DNA from: Spirochaetota bacterium
Lineage (GTDB): Bacteria; Spirochaetota; Brachyspiria; Brachyspirales; JACRPF01
DNA: 64,000 nt
Direction of reading: 5' to 3'
Assembly: GCA_038043445.1 (NCBI GenBank)
Contig: JBBTBY010000007.1
Span: 33,570 to 97,569 of the forward strand
Of the stretch, positions 40,922-50,521 are shown one piece after another. Below the pieces are notes generated by a model. It was not told the origin of the DNA. It ran no database searches and saw only the letters and a program-made list of their open reading frames with translations. How positions within the stretch are numbered: position 1 is the first letter of the stretch; the number at the start of each line of letters is the position of its first letter. The position numbers were made by a program, and so were the translations under genes.

Positions 40922-42163
40922 TTATTTCTGCACGGCCGGAAATTGTTTTCCCGCCCGGCTCATTCTTCTCGGTATGAACGGTATCGGAATGCCTTTCAGC
41001 AGCATATTCCAGTATATCCATTCGAACGCGAGCTTGCCGAAATGATTGAGCGGACTTTCCGAAAGGAGCGTGAGCGGACCTATCGGCAGCGGGAAAAGGC
41101 CCGGTACCGGTTCCTGCTCATAATTGAAATCGATAAGGATACCCTTGCCGTATCCCGTTTCGATGAAGCAATTCGCGTGTCCGTCGAACGACGGTGCCAA
41201 AGGGACACCGGTTATGAAATGCAGGATGTTCTCGAGCACGGTTTCCGCCTCGAAATGAACGACCGAACCCGCTTTCGATGCCGGTACATTGGTCGCATCC
41301 CCAATGACGAAAACATTCGGGAACTGCTTCGATACGAGCGTGTTATTGTCGGTCGGGACGAAACGAAGATCATCGCCGAGCCCCGAGCGCTCGATCACTT
41401 CGCTCCCTTTGTTCGTGGGAACGGTGACGAGCATGTCATACGGTATTTCACGGCCGTTATAGCCGATGAGCTTTTTCGCATCGGCATCGATACGCTCCGT
41501 ACCGAAATCCGCGACGATATCGATATGTTTCTTTTCGATGAGCGAACCAAGCATTTTTGCTGCGATCGGCTTTGTAAAGGCGCCCGACAGGGGCGTAACG
41601 AAGGTGATGCGCACATCGTTGCGTATCTTCTTCCTGGAAAAATACCAGTCAGCGAGAAAGATGAATTCCAGTGGGGCTATGGGGCACTTTATCGGCATTT
41701 CATTCACATGCATGACGATGCTGCCGCCGGTGAATGAAGGGAGCACCGATGCAAGAGAAAGGGCGCCCTCATACGTATAGAAATCGAAGATGGTTTTACC
41801 GTAGCCATCGAGCATGCCGGGTGTTTCATCCATTGCTATCGTGCATCCGCTTGCAATGACAAGGACATCATAGGGCAGCGTCTGTCCCCCGGCGAGGGTT
41901 ATCTGCTGAGCCTTTGCATCGATGAATACCGCGTTCTCTGCGATGAATTGCGCGCGGCGGGGAAGATAATCCGCTTTTGGGCGGCGCACCTGTTCTTTCG
42001 TGTACATGCCGAAGGGGACGAAGAGAAAACCAGGCTGATAGTAATGATCCATGTCGCCGTCGATCACGGTCAAGTCCCAAGCGGCGGGTGGCAGATGTTT
42101 CGCGAGCAGGTTGGCCATGATGGTGCCGCCGGTGCCTGCGCCGAGAATAAGCATGTGCTTCAT
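40922..42163 (-). CDS. sqr: Sulfide:quinone oxidoreductase-like flavoprotein
   Basis: FAD-dependent two-dinucleotide-binding-domain protein, about 413 residues from ATG 42163. It has HMLILGAGTGGTIMANLLAK (FAD site), VIDGDMDHYYQPGFLFVP, the DVLVIASGCTIAMD segment, MPIKCPIAPLEF with a conserved Cys, NVFVIGDATNVPASKAGSVVHF, and a third Cys in GHANCFIETGYGKG. The three Cys positions fit the SQR/FCSD superfamily. The C-terminal amphipathic part (WIYWNMLLKGIPIPFIPRR) suits membrane attachment. With the TusE- and DsrE-like genes it forms a sulfide oxidation/sulfur-carrier cluster. A longer reading from 42223 is unlikely because it runs over the promoter. Confidence 0.85.
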   Translation of the reverse strand: MKHMLILGAGTGGTIMANLLAKHLPPAAWDLTVIDGDMDHYYQPGFLFVPFGMYTKEQVRRPKADYLPRRAQFIAENAVFIDAKAQQITLAGGQTLPYDVLVIASGCTIAMDETPGMLDGYGKTIFDFYTYEGALSLASVLPSFTGGSIVMHVNEMPIKCPIAPLEFIFLADWYFSRKKIRNDVRITFVTPLSGAFTKPIAAKMLGSLIEKKHIDIVADFGTERIDADAKKLIGYNGREIPYDMLVTVPTNKGSEVIERSGLGDDLRFVPTDNNTLVSKQFPNVFVIGDATNVPASKAGSVVHFEAETVLENILHFITGVPLAPSFDGHANCFIETGYGKGILIDFNYEQEPVPGLFPLPIGPLTLLSESPLNHFGKLAFEWIYWNMLLKGIPIPFIPRRMSRAGKQFPAVQK

Positions 42164-42194
42164 AGATGATCCATCCCGTGGTTCGTTCGGTGAA

Positions 42195-42223
42195 ATTGTA
42201 ATAAACCATGGTGATATTGTCAA
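42195..42223 (-). promoter_or_regulatory. Promoter of the sqr-tusE-dsrE unit
   Basis: Minus-strand TTGACA (42218-42223), 17-base spacer, TACAAT (42195-42200), 32 bases before the preferred sqr start. Confidence 0.72.
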
Positions 42224-42236
42224 ATGGCGACGACGA

Positions 42237-42264
42237 TTGCATTTTTATCAGCGGTCGGTATAAT
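42237..42264 (+). promoter_or_regulatory. Promoter of argC
   Basis: TTGCAT (42237-42242), 16-base spacer, TATAAT (42259-42264), 27 bases before the argC ATG. It is divergent from and within 20 bases of the sqr promoter. Confidence 0.65.
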
Positions 42265-42290
42265 TCGTGCATTCATCGACAAGGACAGCT

Positions 42291-43346
42291 ATGAAGAGAT
42301 CGATAACAGCGGCTATTATCGGTGCCACCGGGTACGGCGGCGTCGGCGCCATTGAGATACTCGTACGGCATCCGAACGTGACAATAACATCGCTCCATGC
42401 GGTCGCCGATGTGGGAAAACGCATCGATGAGGTATATCCGCATCTTACCGGTGTGTGCGACAAAGTGATACAGCCGGCCGATGCGCCGATAAAAGCAGAT
42501 GTCGTTTTTTTCGCGACACCGGACGGCGTCGGGATGAAGGAAGCGCGTACGTATGTAAAGGCCGGCTCGCGTATCATCGATTACAGCGGTGATTTCCGGT
42601 TCAATACACCGGCATTATACGCGCAGTATGCGGCGCGCATCGGGAAAGAAACAACGCATGCGGCGGAAGATCTTCTCGCATCGAGCGTATACGGCCTTGC
42701 CGAACTGCATCGCGATGAGATAAAGAACGCCGCTATTGTCGGCAACCCCGGGTGTTTCGCGGTGAGCGCGATACTCGGTGCAGCCCCTGCGGTAAAAAGC
42801 GGCATCATCGACACGAAGACGATGATCTTTGACGCGAAAAGCGGTGTGTCCGGCGCGGGCAAGAAAGTGAACCCTATCTATCATTATCCGCATCGGTATG
42901 AGGAAATGAATGCCTATAAAATAGGTAAGCATCAGCACGTGATGGAAGTTGAACGGGAACTTTCTGCGGCAGCAGGGAGCGACATTACGGTAACATTCAC
43001 CGCGCAGGTATTCCCCGTCGTCCGGGGCATCATGACGAGCGTATATGCGCGGCTGAACGAAGGCGTGACGTATGAGAAGGCGCTTGATGTATTTAAATCA
43101 TTCTATGCGAACGAGCCGTTCGTGACCGTGTACGGCGAAAAAGAATCGGTCGGCAACCGTTCTGTGCGCGGGAGCAATCGCTGCGCCGTATGGGTCAATG
43201 TCGATCGGCGGACGAACACGCTCATCATCCTGTCGCACATAGACAATCTGCTCAAGGGGCAGGCGGGGAGCGCCGTACAGAACATGAACATCATGATGGG
43301 GCTGCCGGAGACCGAAGGGCTTACCTTCATCGGCTCCTATCCGTGA
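42291..43346 (+). CDS. argC: N-acetyl-gamma-glutamyl-phosphate reductase
   Basis: NADPH-dependent third step of arginine synthesis. 351 residues from ATG 42291 (AAGGA six bases upstream). Rossmann motif AAIIGATGYGGVGAIEILVRHP, the IDYSGDFRF strand, active-site Cys155 in IVGNPGCFAVSAIL, and HRYEEMNAYKIGKHQH for substrate binding. No other arg gene is adjacent, so the pathway is scattered. An AraC regulator starts 14 bases after its stop. Confidence 0.94.
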   Translation: MKRSITAAIIGATGYGGVGAIEILVRHPNVTITSLHAVADVGKRIDEVYPHLTGVCDKVIQPADAPIKADVVFFATPDGVGMKEARTYVKAGSRIIDYSGDFRFNTPALYAQYAARIGKETTHAAEDLLASSVYGLAELHRDEIKNAAIVGNPGCFAVSAILGAAPAVKSGIIDTKTMIFDAKSGVSGAGKKVNPIYHYPHRYEEMNAYKIGKHQHVMEVERELSAAAGSDITVTFTAQVFPVVRGIMTSVYARLNEGVTYEKALDVFKSFYANEPFVTVYGEKESVGNRSVRGSNRCAVWVNVDRRTNTLIILSHIDNLLKGQAGSAVQNMNIMMGLPETEGLTFIGSYP

Positions 43347-43359
43347 TGCGGCATTCTCG

Positions 43360-44136
43360 ATGAACATTGCATCGAGCATTGTCCGCGTCATTCCGCGTCA
43401 GACGGGGTTGTTGACCTGCGGGGAGACGTGGGAAGTGCGCGAGACGGCAAGCTGTCTGTTCCATCGCATGAAATACATATACGGCGGAACGGCGTTCTAT
43501 GAGAGCGAGACGACGAAAGCGATGGGGCTCAAGCACGGGCATCTGTATCTCTTCCCGTCGAACAAGCCGTATCACCTGTTCCATGACACGCGCGACAGGA
43601 TACACTGTCTGTGGTTCCACATCACGCTCGATCCGGATATCACGAACGAGTACATTGAATTCCCGATACAGAACGGGTCCATAGCCTTTCACCTGATACA
43701 AGTGCTCGAAAAACTCGTCGGTTCCGGTTCGGCATCCGTCGATTCCTTATCGGCGCTCGTGAAGGAGCTCCTTGTCTCATGTGCTCCGACCGCCGGGTTT
43801 TCATTCATCAATGACGCGCGCGTTCTCAAAGCGGTCAATGCCATCCATGATAATTATGCCGCATCGCTTTCGCTCGAACGTCTTGCGGGTATTGTCGGCG
43901 TGAACAAGTACTATTTTGTCCGGCTGTTCCGCACTGCGGTCGGTGTCGCCCCCATGCAATACCTGCTCCAGTACCGTATCCGCTGTGCGAAGGAAATGCT
44001 CAATCAGGACCTGCCGGTAAAAGAGGTGGCAAAGAACACCGGCTTTAACGATGAGAAATTCTTCAGCAAGATATTCAAGAAATATGAGTCGGTCTCACCT
44101 CGGGATTTCAAGAAGCTCAGGATGAACGCGCCGTAG
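43360..44136 (+). CDS. AraC-family regulator
   Basis: 258 residues. The N-terminal half is a cupin-like sensor (FYESETTKAMGLKHGHLYLFPSNKPYHL, then RIHCLWFHITLDPDITNEY). The C-terminal AraC DNA-binding domain has LSLERLAGIVGVNKYYFVRLFR and VKEVAKNTGFNDEKFFSKIFKK, ending SPRDFKKLR. It lies between argC and the sulfatase on the same strand; control of the sulfatase/sugar locus is more plausible than control of argC, by family habit. Confidence 0.85.
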   Translation: MNIASSIVRVIPRQTGLLTCGETWEVRETASCLFHRMKYIYGGTAFYESETTKAMGLKHGHLYLFPSNKPYHLFHDTRDRIHCLWFHITLDPDITNEYIEFPIQNGSIAFHLIQVLEKLVGSGSASVDSLSALVKELLVSCAPTAGFSFINDARVLKAVNAIHDNYAASLSLERLAGIVGVNKYYFVRLFRTAVGVAPMQYLLQYRIRCAKEMLNQDLPVKEVAKNTGFNDEKFFSKIFKKYESVSPRDFKKLRMNAP

Positions 44137-44242
44137 AGAGACATTTCGTTCCAAATGAAAGGGCGCAAATTCATAATCCATGCGCTTTACCAAAACCGCG
44201 GCAGGCAGTAGTATTGACCATACCCGAAAAGGATACACGACC

Positions 44243-45781
44243 ATGGCACGAAAGCCCAACATCGTCATTATAATGACCGATCAGCAGCGATACGATTCAA
44301 TTCGTGCGAACGGCAATTCGAGCGTGCATACACCCGGTCTCGATGCGCTCGCTGCGAGCGGCGTTACCTTCGAACGGGCATACGCCAATTGCCCCGAGTG
44401 TGTGCCTGCGCGGCATGAGGTCATTTCCGGTTTGAGCGCACTGCGCACCGGCGTGCTCTCGAACGCAGTGGGGACGCTCGATCCCCAAACGCCGACGCTC
44501 ATGAAGGTGCTCCGTGAGAACGGGTATCACACGCAGGCGATAGGCAAGATGCACTTTAAGCCCACACGCGAACATTTCGGTTTTCATGGTATGAAACTCT
44601 CCGAAGAAGGCGCGAAGGCCGACGGCAATGATGAGCATATGGAATATCTCAAGCGTCTGGGATATGTCGAGCATGTACCCGAAGTGAACGGCATGCGCAG
44701 TCATATGTATTACATCCCGCAGGTGTCACAGCTGCCGAAGGAACATCATTCGACGCATTGGATAGCCGATGAATCGATAAAATATATCGATGAGAAGGCG
44801 AGATCGAATGAGCCGTTCTTCCTCTTTACCTCGTTCATTCAGCCGCATCCGCCGTTCGACGCGCCGACGCCGTATCAGTACAAATATGCGCCCAATGAGA
44901 TGCAGCCGCCCGTCATGGGAAAGTATGATAATGCGGAGCACTATAATTACTGGCAGATACGGCAGAACCTGTATAAGTGCAACATCCAGGACCCGTACTT
45001 CCTCAAGACGATGCGTGCGTTCTATCACGGCACGGTGAAATTCGTCGACGACATGATAGGGAGGATCATTGACGCGATTGCGAAGAACGGCATGCGGGAA
45101 GATACGATAATATTCTTTGTTTCAGATCACGGTGAGTCGCTGGGAGATCACGGCTGCTTCGGAAAGCGATCATGGTTCGAAGGTCCCGCGCGCATACCGT
45201 ATATCTTTTCGCGCCCGGGGCATATCGCTGCCGGTGTTCGCAACGGCACGCTCGCGGGGCATACCGATATCATGCCCACGCTCCTGTCGCTCGCGGGTAT
45301 CGGGCATGACTGTCACACCGACGGTATCGATCTGTCGCGTGCGATGAACGATGGCGCAAAGGTGCGCGATACGCTCTTCGGTGTACTGGATTTCGGACCG
45401 AAGAACGGGAGTCTTCATGCCGTCATTACCGATGAGTGGAAATATATGTTCTCGACGGCGGACGGCAGGCGGACACTCGTCAATTACAGGAAAGATGCTT
45501 CCGAGTGCGAACATTTCGAGTATGACGCGGCATACTCGGACATCATAGGCGGATGTGAAGCGAAGTTGCATGAACAGTACGAAAAGTTCGGTGTCGCCGA
45601 CCGATATTTTTCCGGGAAGGAACTCATCGACCTCGATCTTCCCATCGCCAGAGAGATACGCGAGCTGTATCTGCATCCGGAGAACGCTTCGAACAAGGGG
45701 CGTATCTTCCAGCTGCCGACATGGTTCCCGCCCGCAAAGGCAATGGCTTCACGTATCTCCGACTTTGACCGTATCTTTTAG
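44243..45781 (+). CDS. Type I sulfatase (Cys-type, formylglycine-dependent)
   Basis: Arylsulfatase-superfamily hydrolase of 512 residues from ATG 44243 (AAAAGGA upstream). Metal motif NIVIIMTDQQRYDSI at the N-terminus. Cys53 in CPECVPARHEVISG is the C-x-P-x-R site that an anaerobic or aerobic maturase converts to formylglycine. Further motifs are GKMHFKP, IQPHPPFDAP, and VSDHGESLGDHGCFGKRSWFEG. No signal peptide is seen, so it appears cytoplasmic and acts on small imported sugar sulfates. It is followed by sugar-catabolic genes. The maturase gene is not in the window. The 3' end overlaps the convergent AraC/PocR gene by 33 bases. Confidence 0.9.
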   Translation: MARKPNIVIIMTDQQRYDSIRANGNSSVHTPGLDALAASGVTFERAYANCPECVPARHEVISGLSALRTGVLSNAVGTLDPQTPTLMKVLRENGYHTQAIGKMHFKPTREHFGFHGMKLSEEGAKADGNDEHMEYLKRLGYVEHVPEVNGMRSHMYYIPQVSQLPKEHHSTHWIADESIKYIDEKARSNEPFFLFTSFIQPHPPFDAPTPYQYKYAPNEMQPPVMGKYDNAEHYNYWQIRQNLYKCNIQDPYFLKTMRAFYHGTVKFVDDMIGRIIDAIAKNGMREDTIIFFVSDHGESLGDHGCFGKRSWFEGPARIPYIFSRPGHIAAGVRNGTLAGHTDIMPTLLSLAGIGHDCHTDGIDLSRAMNDGAKVRDTLFGVLDFGPKNGSLHAVITDEWKYMFSTADGRRTLVNYRKDASECEHFEYDAAYSDIIGGCEAKLHEQYEKFGVADRYFSGKELIDLDLPIAREIRELYLHPENASNKGRIFQLPTWFPPAKAMASRISDFDRIF

Positions 45782-46591
45782 AGGAGATCGCTTCTCCGCC
45801 GCATATGCCCGGGGAGATACGCCGAATTTCTTCTTGAACGCCTTTGAGAAATGGAATTCATCGTAGAACCCGAATTGCCGCGCCGTTTCAGCAGATCGTT
45901 TTCCGGCGAGTATCTGTTCGGCTGCGCGCCGCAATTTCCTGTCCATGATATACGCACGGGCGGTAACGCCGAATTCCTTCACGAAATAGTGGGAGATGAA
46001 AGACGGCGAGCGGTCGACCGCCTTCGCCATATCGGCAATGCCGATACGACGAGATCCGTTCGCATCGATATACGACAACAGCGTTTCCATCCATTGCCGT
46101 GCCTTGTGACGCACGAGCTCACGGACGATGATGTGCTCGCTCACATACTTGAGCATGCGGGCGATATCGGCGAGACGTTCCCGGCTGAGTGACGGGAGCA
46201 TGCGATAATACCGGCGTTCGTATGCGTCGCCGAAGCTCGGCGAGCGTGATCCCCTGATGCGCACCTGTCCGAACACAATGGCGCCGAGATACACACCCCG
46301 CGTATCGGAAAGCGGTATTATCCCTTCTGCGAGCCCGCGATGACAATGATAGATATGGATATCCTTCGTTCTTTGTGCGATGAGAAGGTTCCGCTTATCG
46401 CAGGCGATGCATCGCGCGTTCATCGCTGTGTCGCGCCGAATGAAGCTGCAGTATTTCGACATTCCTTTGATATCGAAATAACCGACCTCGCCGTCCGCCA
46501 TGTCGAAGAACGTTATGCGTATATCGAAGAGACGGTGCAGGAGCGAAAGGAGATCGTTCATCTGCTGCGATTCGATGAAGTACCTGACCAT
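45749..46591 (-). CDS. AraC-family regulator with PocR-type sensory domain
   Basis: About 280 residues from ATG 46591; start uncertain (in-frame ATGs at 46672 and 46561, none with a clear ribosome binding site). The sensor (about 10-150) has CIACDKRNLLIAQRTKDIHIY and HCHRGLAEGIIPL, the Cys/His cluster of PocR-like modules, then GVYLGAIVFGQVRI. The AraC domain has GIADMAKAVDRSPSFISHYFVKEF and the SAETARQFGFYDEFHFSKAFKKKFG segment. It diverges from the aldolase-isomerase-kinase genes and so is their likely regulator. It is similar in layout to the regulator at 9001. Confidence 0.83.
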   Translation of the reverse strand: MVRYFIESQQMNDLLSLLHRLFDIRITFFDMADGEVGYFDIKGMSKYCSFIRRDTAMNARCIACDKRNLLIAQRTKDIHIYHCHRGLAEGIIPLSDTRGVYLGAIVFGQVRIRGSRSPSFGDAYERRYYRMLPSLSRERLADIARMLKYVSEHIIVRELVRHKARQWMETLLSYIDANGSRRIGIADMAKAVDRSPSFISHYFVKEFGVTARAYIMDRKLRRAAEQILAGKRSAETARQFGFYDEFHFSKAFKKKFGVSPRAYAAEKRSPLKDTVKVGDT

Positions 46592-46728
46592 GGGAGAAAG
46601 TATAATCAAATCACAGGTAAAATCAAGCTGGTATAACTGCCTGTATATACATGTATTTGCAGAAGCGTACATTCACTGAAAGCACGCTTATGGCTATGGT
46701 ATCAGTGTAGAAAAAAGCGGAGGATGTG

Positions 46729-47625
46729 ATGACCAGCGCAAAAAAAATCATTGATAAAGCCTATGCGACGCATACGGCGATACCGGCGTTCAATATACCG
46801 TATCTGCCGATGATGGAAGCAGTTGCGGCTGCCGTACGAGACTCAAAGGCATGTGCATTCATCACCGTGGCGCGGCTTGAGTGGATGAAATTCAAGGCAC
46901 ACGGCATGCGCGAGATCAAACGCGAATATGACCGCATTGCCGACAGGAACACAACGCGGCTTCACCTTGATCACATCCCGGTCATCGATGAGGACGGTAT
47001 GCGCGTGGACTATGAGGCGGTGATATCCGAAGCGCTTGCACTCGGTTACGATTCCGTCATGGTGGACGGATCGCGGCTTTCCTTCGATGAGAATATACGC
47101 GCGACAAAAAATATCGTCACACTCGCTCACGCACATGGCATTCCCGTCGAGGCGGAGCTCGGGGCCGTGTTCGGTCACGAGAAGGGTCCCGCCCCCGATT
47201 ATGACGCGCTTTTTGCGAGCGGCAGGGGATTCACCGATCCGGCAGAGGCGAAGCGGTTCGCAGCAGAGACCAATGTCGACTGGCTCTCGGTGGCAGTGGG
47301 CAATGTGCACGGAGCCATCTCTGATGCGACAAGAGACCAGAAGAAGATAGCAGCGCGGCTTTCCCACGAACGTCTCGCGCTGCTGCGGGATGCGACGGGG
47401 ATACCGCTCGTGCTCCACGGCGGGAGCGGCATATCCAGGGATGATATTGATAAAGGGATAGCGAACGGTATTGCGAAAATAAATATCGCGACCGCGATAC
47501 GACAGCCGTATGAAGCGGCGATCAAGCGCTCGGCAAAAGCCGCGTATGATGCGGTGTATCAGGCGACATGCGACGTACTTACGGAACTGCATGCGGTCAA
47601 TACGTGTGAAGGAGCATTACCATGA
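46729..47625 (+). CDS. Class II (zinc) ketose-bisphosphate aldolase family protein
   Basis: About 298 residues. The family motifs are IPAFNIPYLPMMEAV, zinc ligands in RLHLDHIP, DSVMVDGSRLSFDENI, VEAELGAVFGHE, SVAVGNVHGA, LHGGSGISRDD, and KINIATAIR. These match the FbaA/GatY/KbaY group. Neighbours (FucI-type isomerase and FGGY kinase) suggest that it cleaves a 1-phosphorylated ketose such as L-fuculose- or a similar ketose 1-phosphate to DHAP and an aldehyde; this is inferred from context. GGAGG precedes the ATG 46729 (GTG 46726 also possible). It overlaps the next gene. Confidence 0.87.
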   Translation: MTSAKKIIDKAYATHTAIPAFNIPYLPMMEAVAAAVRDSKACAFITVARLEWMKFKAHGMREIKREYDRIADRNTTRLHLDHIPVIDEDGMRVDYEAVISEALALGYDSVMVDGSRLSFDENIRATKNIVTLAHAHGIPVEAELGAVFGHEKGPAPDYDALFASGRGFTDPAEAKRFAAETNVDWLSVAVGNVHGAISDATRDQKKIAARLSHERLALLRDATGIPLVLHGGSGISRDDIDKGIANGIAKINIATAIRQPYEAAIKRSAKAAYDAVYQATCDVLTELHAVNTCEGALP

Positions 47626-49034
47626 ATACACGATCACGCTTCGCGCTCTATTTCGGCAATCGCGGATTCTTTCCTGAAAGGCTTATCGCTGCAGCGCGGA
47701 GCGAGACCGAACAGGCATTGAAACGGCTCGGGCATGACAGCATCACGATGGATGCGACTGCTACGCGCTTCGGTGCTGTTGAAACGGCTGATGAGGGCCG
47801 TGCCTATGCACGTTTCCTTGAGGAGCATCGGGGAAAATTCGACGGCGTCATCATCGTGCTGCCGAATTTCGGCGATGAGCGCGGCGCGGTGGAAGCGGTG
47901 CGCGATGCGCGCGTTCCGATACTTGTCATCGCCTACCCCGACGAGATAGCGCACATGGATTTTCAGTCACGTCGTGATGCGTTCTGCGGGAAATTTTCCG
48001 TCATGGACATGTTCTATCAGTACCGCATACCGTACACATCGTTCATGCCGCATACGGTACATCCGCTGAGCGACGAATTCGCACGCGAGATACGCATATT
48101 CGACGGCGTGTGCCGCGTCGTCAACGGGATGAGGCGTATGACGGTGGGCGCGATCGGTGCGCGCACGACGGCGTTCAAGACCGTGCGCTGGGACGAAAGC
48201 GCGATGGAAACATACGGGATATCGACCGAGGCGCTCGACCTTTCCGATATATTCCTGCGTATGAAAAGCGCGGACACGGGGAGCAAGCGATTCGAAGAGC
48301 GGCGAACGCATCTTCTTTCCTATGCGAATATGAGCGCCGTTCCGCCGCATGCCATTGAGCAGTTCACGCGATTGAGCCTCGTGCTCGATGACGTGAAAAA
48401 GGAATATCATCTCGATGCCATGGCGATACGATGCTGGATGGAAATGCAAAAGGAACTGGGCATAGCCCCCTGCGTCCTCATCGGCGAGATGAACGATCGC
48501 GGCATACCGACGGCCTGCGAGGTGGACATCGGCAATGCGGTGGCCATGCATGCGCTGACGCTTGCGTCCACAACGCCTGCAAGCTGCCTCGATTGGAACA
48601 ATAATTACGGCGATGACGAAGGGAGATGCATACTCTTCCACTGCGGTCCCGTTCCCCGCGAGCTCATGACGGACAAGGGTACGGTCGTCGATCATCCGAT
48701 GTTCGCAAAGGCGCTCGGCGCGGGGAAGGGTTACGGCCCGAACATAGGACGCATCCGCGAAACACCGTTCACTTTTCTCAGTACAAAAACAGAGAATGGA
48801 AAGCTTCTCTACTATCTTGGCGAAGGTGAATTCACCGGTGATGTCATACCGAAGGAATTCTTCGGCTGCGGCGGTGTGGCAAAGATCCCGGACTTGCAGC
48901 GCGTTCTTTTTACGATAGGCAGAAAAGGATATCGTCACCATGTGAGCGTGACGGCTGGGACGGTTTGTGCATCAGTCGAAGAGGCGTTCTCTAACTATCT
49001 AAAGTACGACAGAACAACGCTGGACGGACGATAA
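47622..49034 (+). CDS. L-fucose/L-arabinose isomerase-family protein
   Basis: 470 residues with the FucI/AraA fold: an N-terminal Rossmann-like part (RFALYFGNRGFFPERLI, GVIIVLPNFGDERGAVEAV), a central domain (RMTVGAIGARTTAFKTVRWDE), and the catalytic region with DAMAIRCWMEMQKELGIAPC, then ACEVDIGNAVAMHAL and LDWNNNYGDD, and LFHCGPVP. Glu and Asp in CEVD and the His of LFHC fit the manganese site of this family. It probably interconverts an aldose and ketose ahead of the kinase. The specific sugar is unknown. It is coupled by overlaps to aldolase and kinase. Confidence 0.85.
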   Translation: MNTRSRFALYFGNRGFFPERLIAAARSETEQALKRLGHDSITMDATATRFGAVETADEGRAYARFLEEHRGKFDGVIIVLPNFGDERGAVEAVRDARVPILVIAYPDEIAHMDFQSRRDAFCGKFSVMDMFYQYRIPYTSFMPHTVHPLSDEFAREIRIFDGVCRVVNGMRRMTVGAIGARTTAFKTVRWDESAMETYGISTEALDLSDIFLRMKSADTGSKRFEERRTHLLSYANMSAVPPHAIEQFTRLSLVLDDVKKEYHLDAMAIRCWMEMQKELGIAPCVLIGEMNDRGIPTACEVDIGNAVAMHALTLASTTPASCLDWNNNYGDDEGRCILFHCGPVPRELMTDKGTVVDHPMFAKALGAGKGYGPNIGRIRETPFTFLSTKTENGKLLYYLGEGEFTGDVIPKEFFGCGGVAKIPDLQRVLFTIGRKGYRHHVSVTAGTVCASVEEAFSNYLKYDRTTLDGR

Positions 49035-50521
49035 TGAGCCTCCTTGGCATTGACATCGGCACTACCGGCGTCAAAGCCGTGGTCATCGGTGAAAGCGGAG
49101 GATCTGTTTTCACCGGATATCGTGAATACAGAACAGTGCATCCATCGCCCGGATATGCTGAGTTGGACGCACCGGCGGTGTGGATCATCATCAAGGAGTG
49201 CATTGCGGAAGCGGCATCGAGAGCACAGCATGATCCTATACGGGCGATATCGACGAGCTCGCTCGGTGAAGCAGTGGTACCGGTAACACGCGACAGAAGG
49301 ATAGTCGGACGGAGCATCCTCGGAGCGGACAGCCGCGGCGGCGAATATGTTGAACGGATACGCGAATGCATGGGTGTGCGCGAACGATATGAGATAAATC
49401 CGAACATCATCGGAGCGAATTATACGCTGCCGAAACTCATGTGGCTTAAGGAGCATGCACGCGCGGAATATGAACGTGCCGATCTTTATCTGCTATGGGC
49501 GGACGCTGTCGGCTTTCTTCTCGGTGCGGAGCCGTATGCGTCGAATTCGCTTGCGAATCGGACGCTTCTTTTCGATATACGGAAGAACGATTGGTCGGAT
49601 GAACTTTGCACGCGTTCGGGGATTGCACGTGATCGCTTTGGGAAAATAATTGCCGGCGGAGAAACGGCAGGCACCGTCGACAGAGGAATAGCGCGGGAAC
49701 TTGGATTGAACGATAATGTAACTATAATCGCCGGCGGTCATGATCAATGCTGCAATGCGCTCGGCGCAGGTTCCATCACGCCGAACACGATATCATGCGG
49801 CATGGGGACCTATGAGTGTATAACACCGGTATTCACCATGCCGAAAGACATGGACAGCATGCGTAAGCGTAATCTCAACATCGAGCACCATGTCGTTGAC
49901 GGGCTTTACGTGAGCTTCATCTACAATCAGGCGGGGCTTCTTGTAAAATGGTTCCGTGATACGTTCGCGGCGGGTGACGCAGAGCGCTATGGGGCATCGA
50001 TATATGAAAAGCTTAACGAGGAAGTTCCTCAAGCACCGACCGATCTGTTCACGCTGCCGTATTTCGAGATGTCGGGGGCTCCGGGTTTTGTTACTGATGC
50101 GAAGGGGGCCATCATCGGATTGCGTGCATCAACGACGCGCGGGGAGATATTACGATCGATAATGGAATCATCAACGTATTATTTTGCCGAAGTACTTGAC
50201 GATATGCGGCATTCCGGCATGGAGCTCACCCGTGCGGTGGCGACCGGCGGGGGGAGCAGATCGGATGCATGGATGCAGATACATGCGGACGTGCTCGGTA
50301 TTCCATTTGTGCGTCCGCGTATCACCGAAGCAAGCGCTCTCGGTGCGGCTATTCTTGCCGGCATGGGGAGCGGTGTGTTCGCATCGGCGAAAGAAGCGGT
50401 TGCCGCCGCGGTGTCGATGGAAAAGGAATTCCTGCCGAACAATGAAATTGGCCGATGCTATCGTGAGCGGGTGAAACGGTATACATCGCTTCTGCCTATG
50501 GTGCGCGATTTCCTTTCATAA
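49034..50521 (+). CDS. FGGY-family carbohydrate kinase
   Basis: 495 residues. N-terminal phosphate-binding motif LLGIDIGTTGVKAVVIGE, RSILGADSRGGEYVERI, the GGHDQCCNALGAGSI strand with catalytic Asp, TISCGMGTYECI, and the C-terminal AVATGGGSRSDAWMQIHADVLG followed by EASALGAAILA. It phosphorylates the ketose made by the isomerase; fuculo-, rhamnulo- and xylulokinases are relatives and cannot be separated by eye. Last gene of the aldolase-isomerase-kinase operon; it overlaps the convergent gene by six bases. Confidence 0.9.
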   Translation: MSLLGIDIGTTGVKAVVIGESGGSVFTGYREYRTVHPSPGYAELDAPAVWIIIKECIAEAASRAQHDPIRAISTSSLGEAVVPVTRDRRIVGRSILGADSRGGEYVERIRECMGVRERYEINPNIIGANYTLPKLMWLKEHARAEYERADLYLLWADAVGFLLGAEPYASNSLANRTLLFDIRKNDWSDELCTRSGIARDRFGKIIAGGETAGTVDRGIARELGLNDNVTIIAGGHDQCCNALGAGSITPNTISCGMGTYECITPVFTMPKDMDSMRKRNLNIEHHVVDGLYVSFIYNQAGLLVKWFRDTFAAGDAERYGASIYEKLNEEVPQAPTDLFTLPYFEMSGAPGFVTDAKGAIIGLRASTTRGEILRSIMESSTYYFAEVLDDMRHSGMELTRAVATGGGSRSDAWMQIHADVLGIPFVRPRITEASALGAAILAGMGSGVFASAKEAVAAAVSMEKEFLPNNEIGRCYRERVKRYTSLLPMVRDFLS

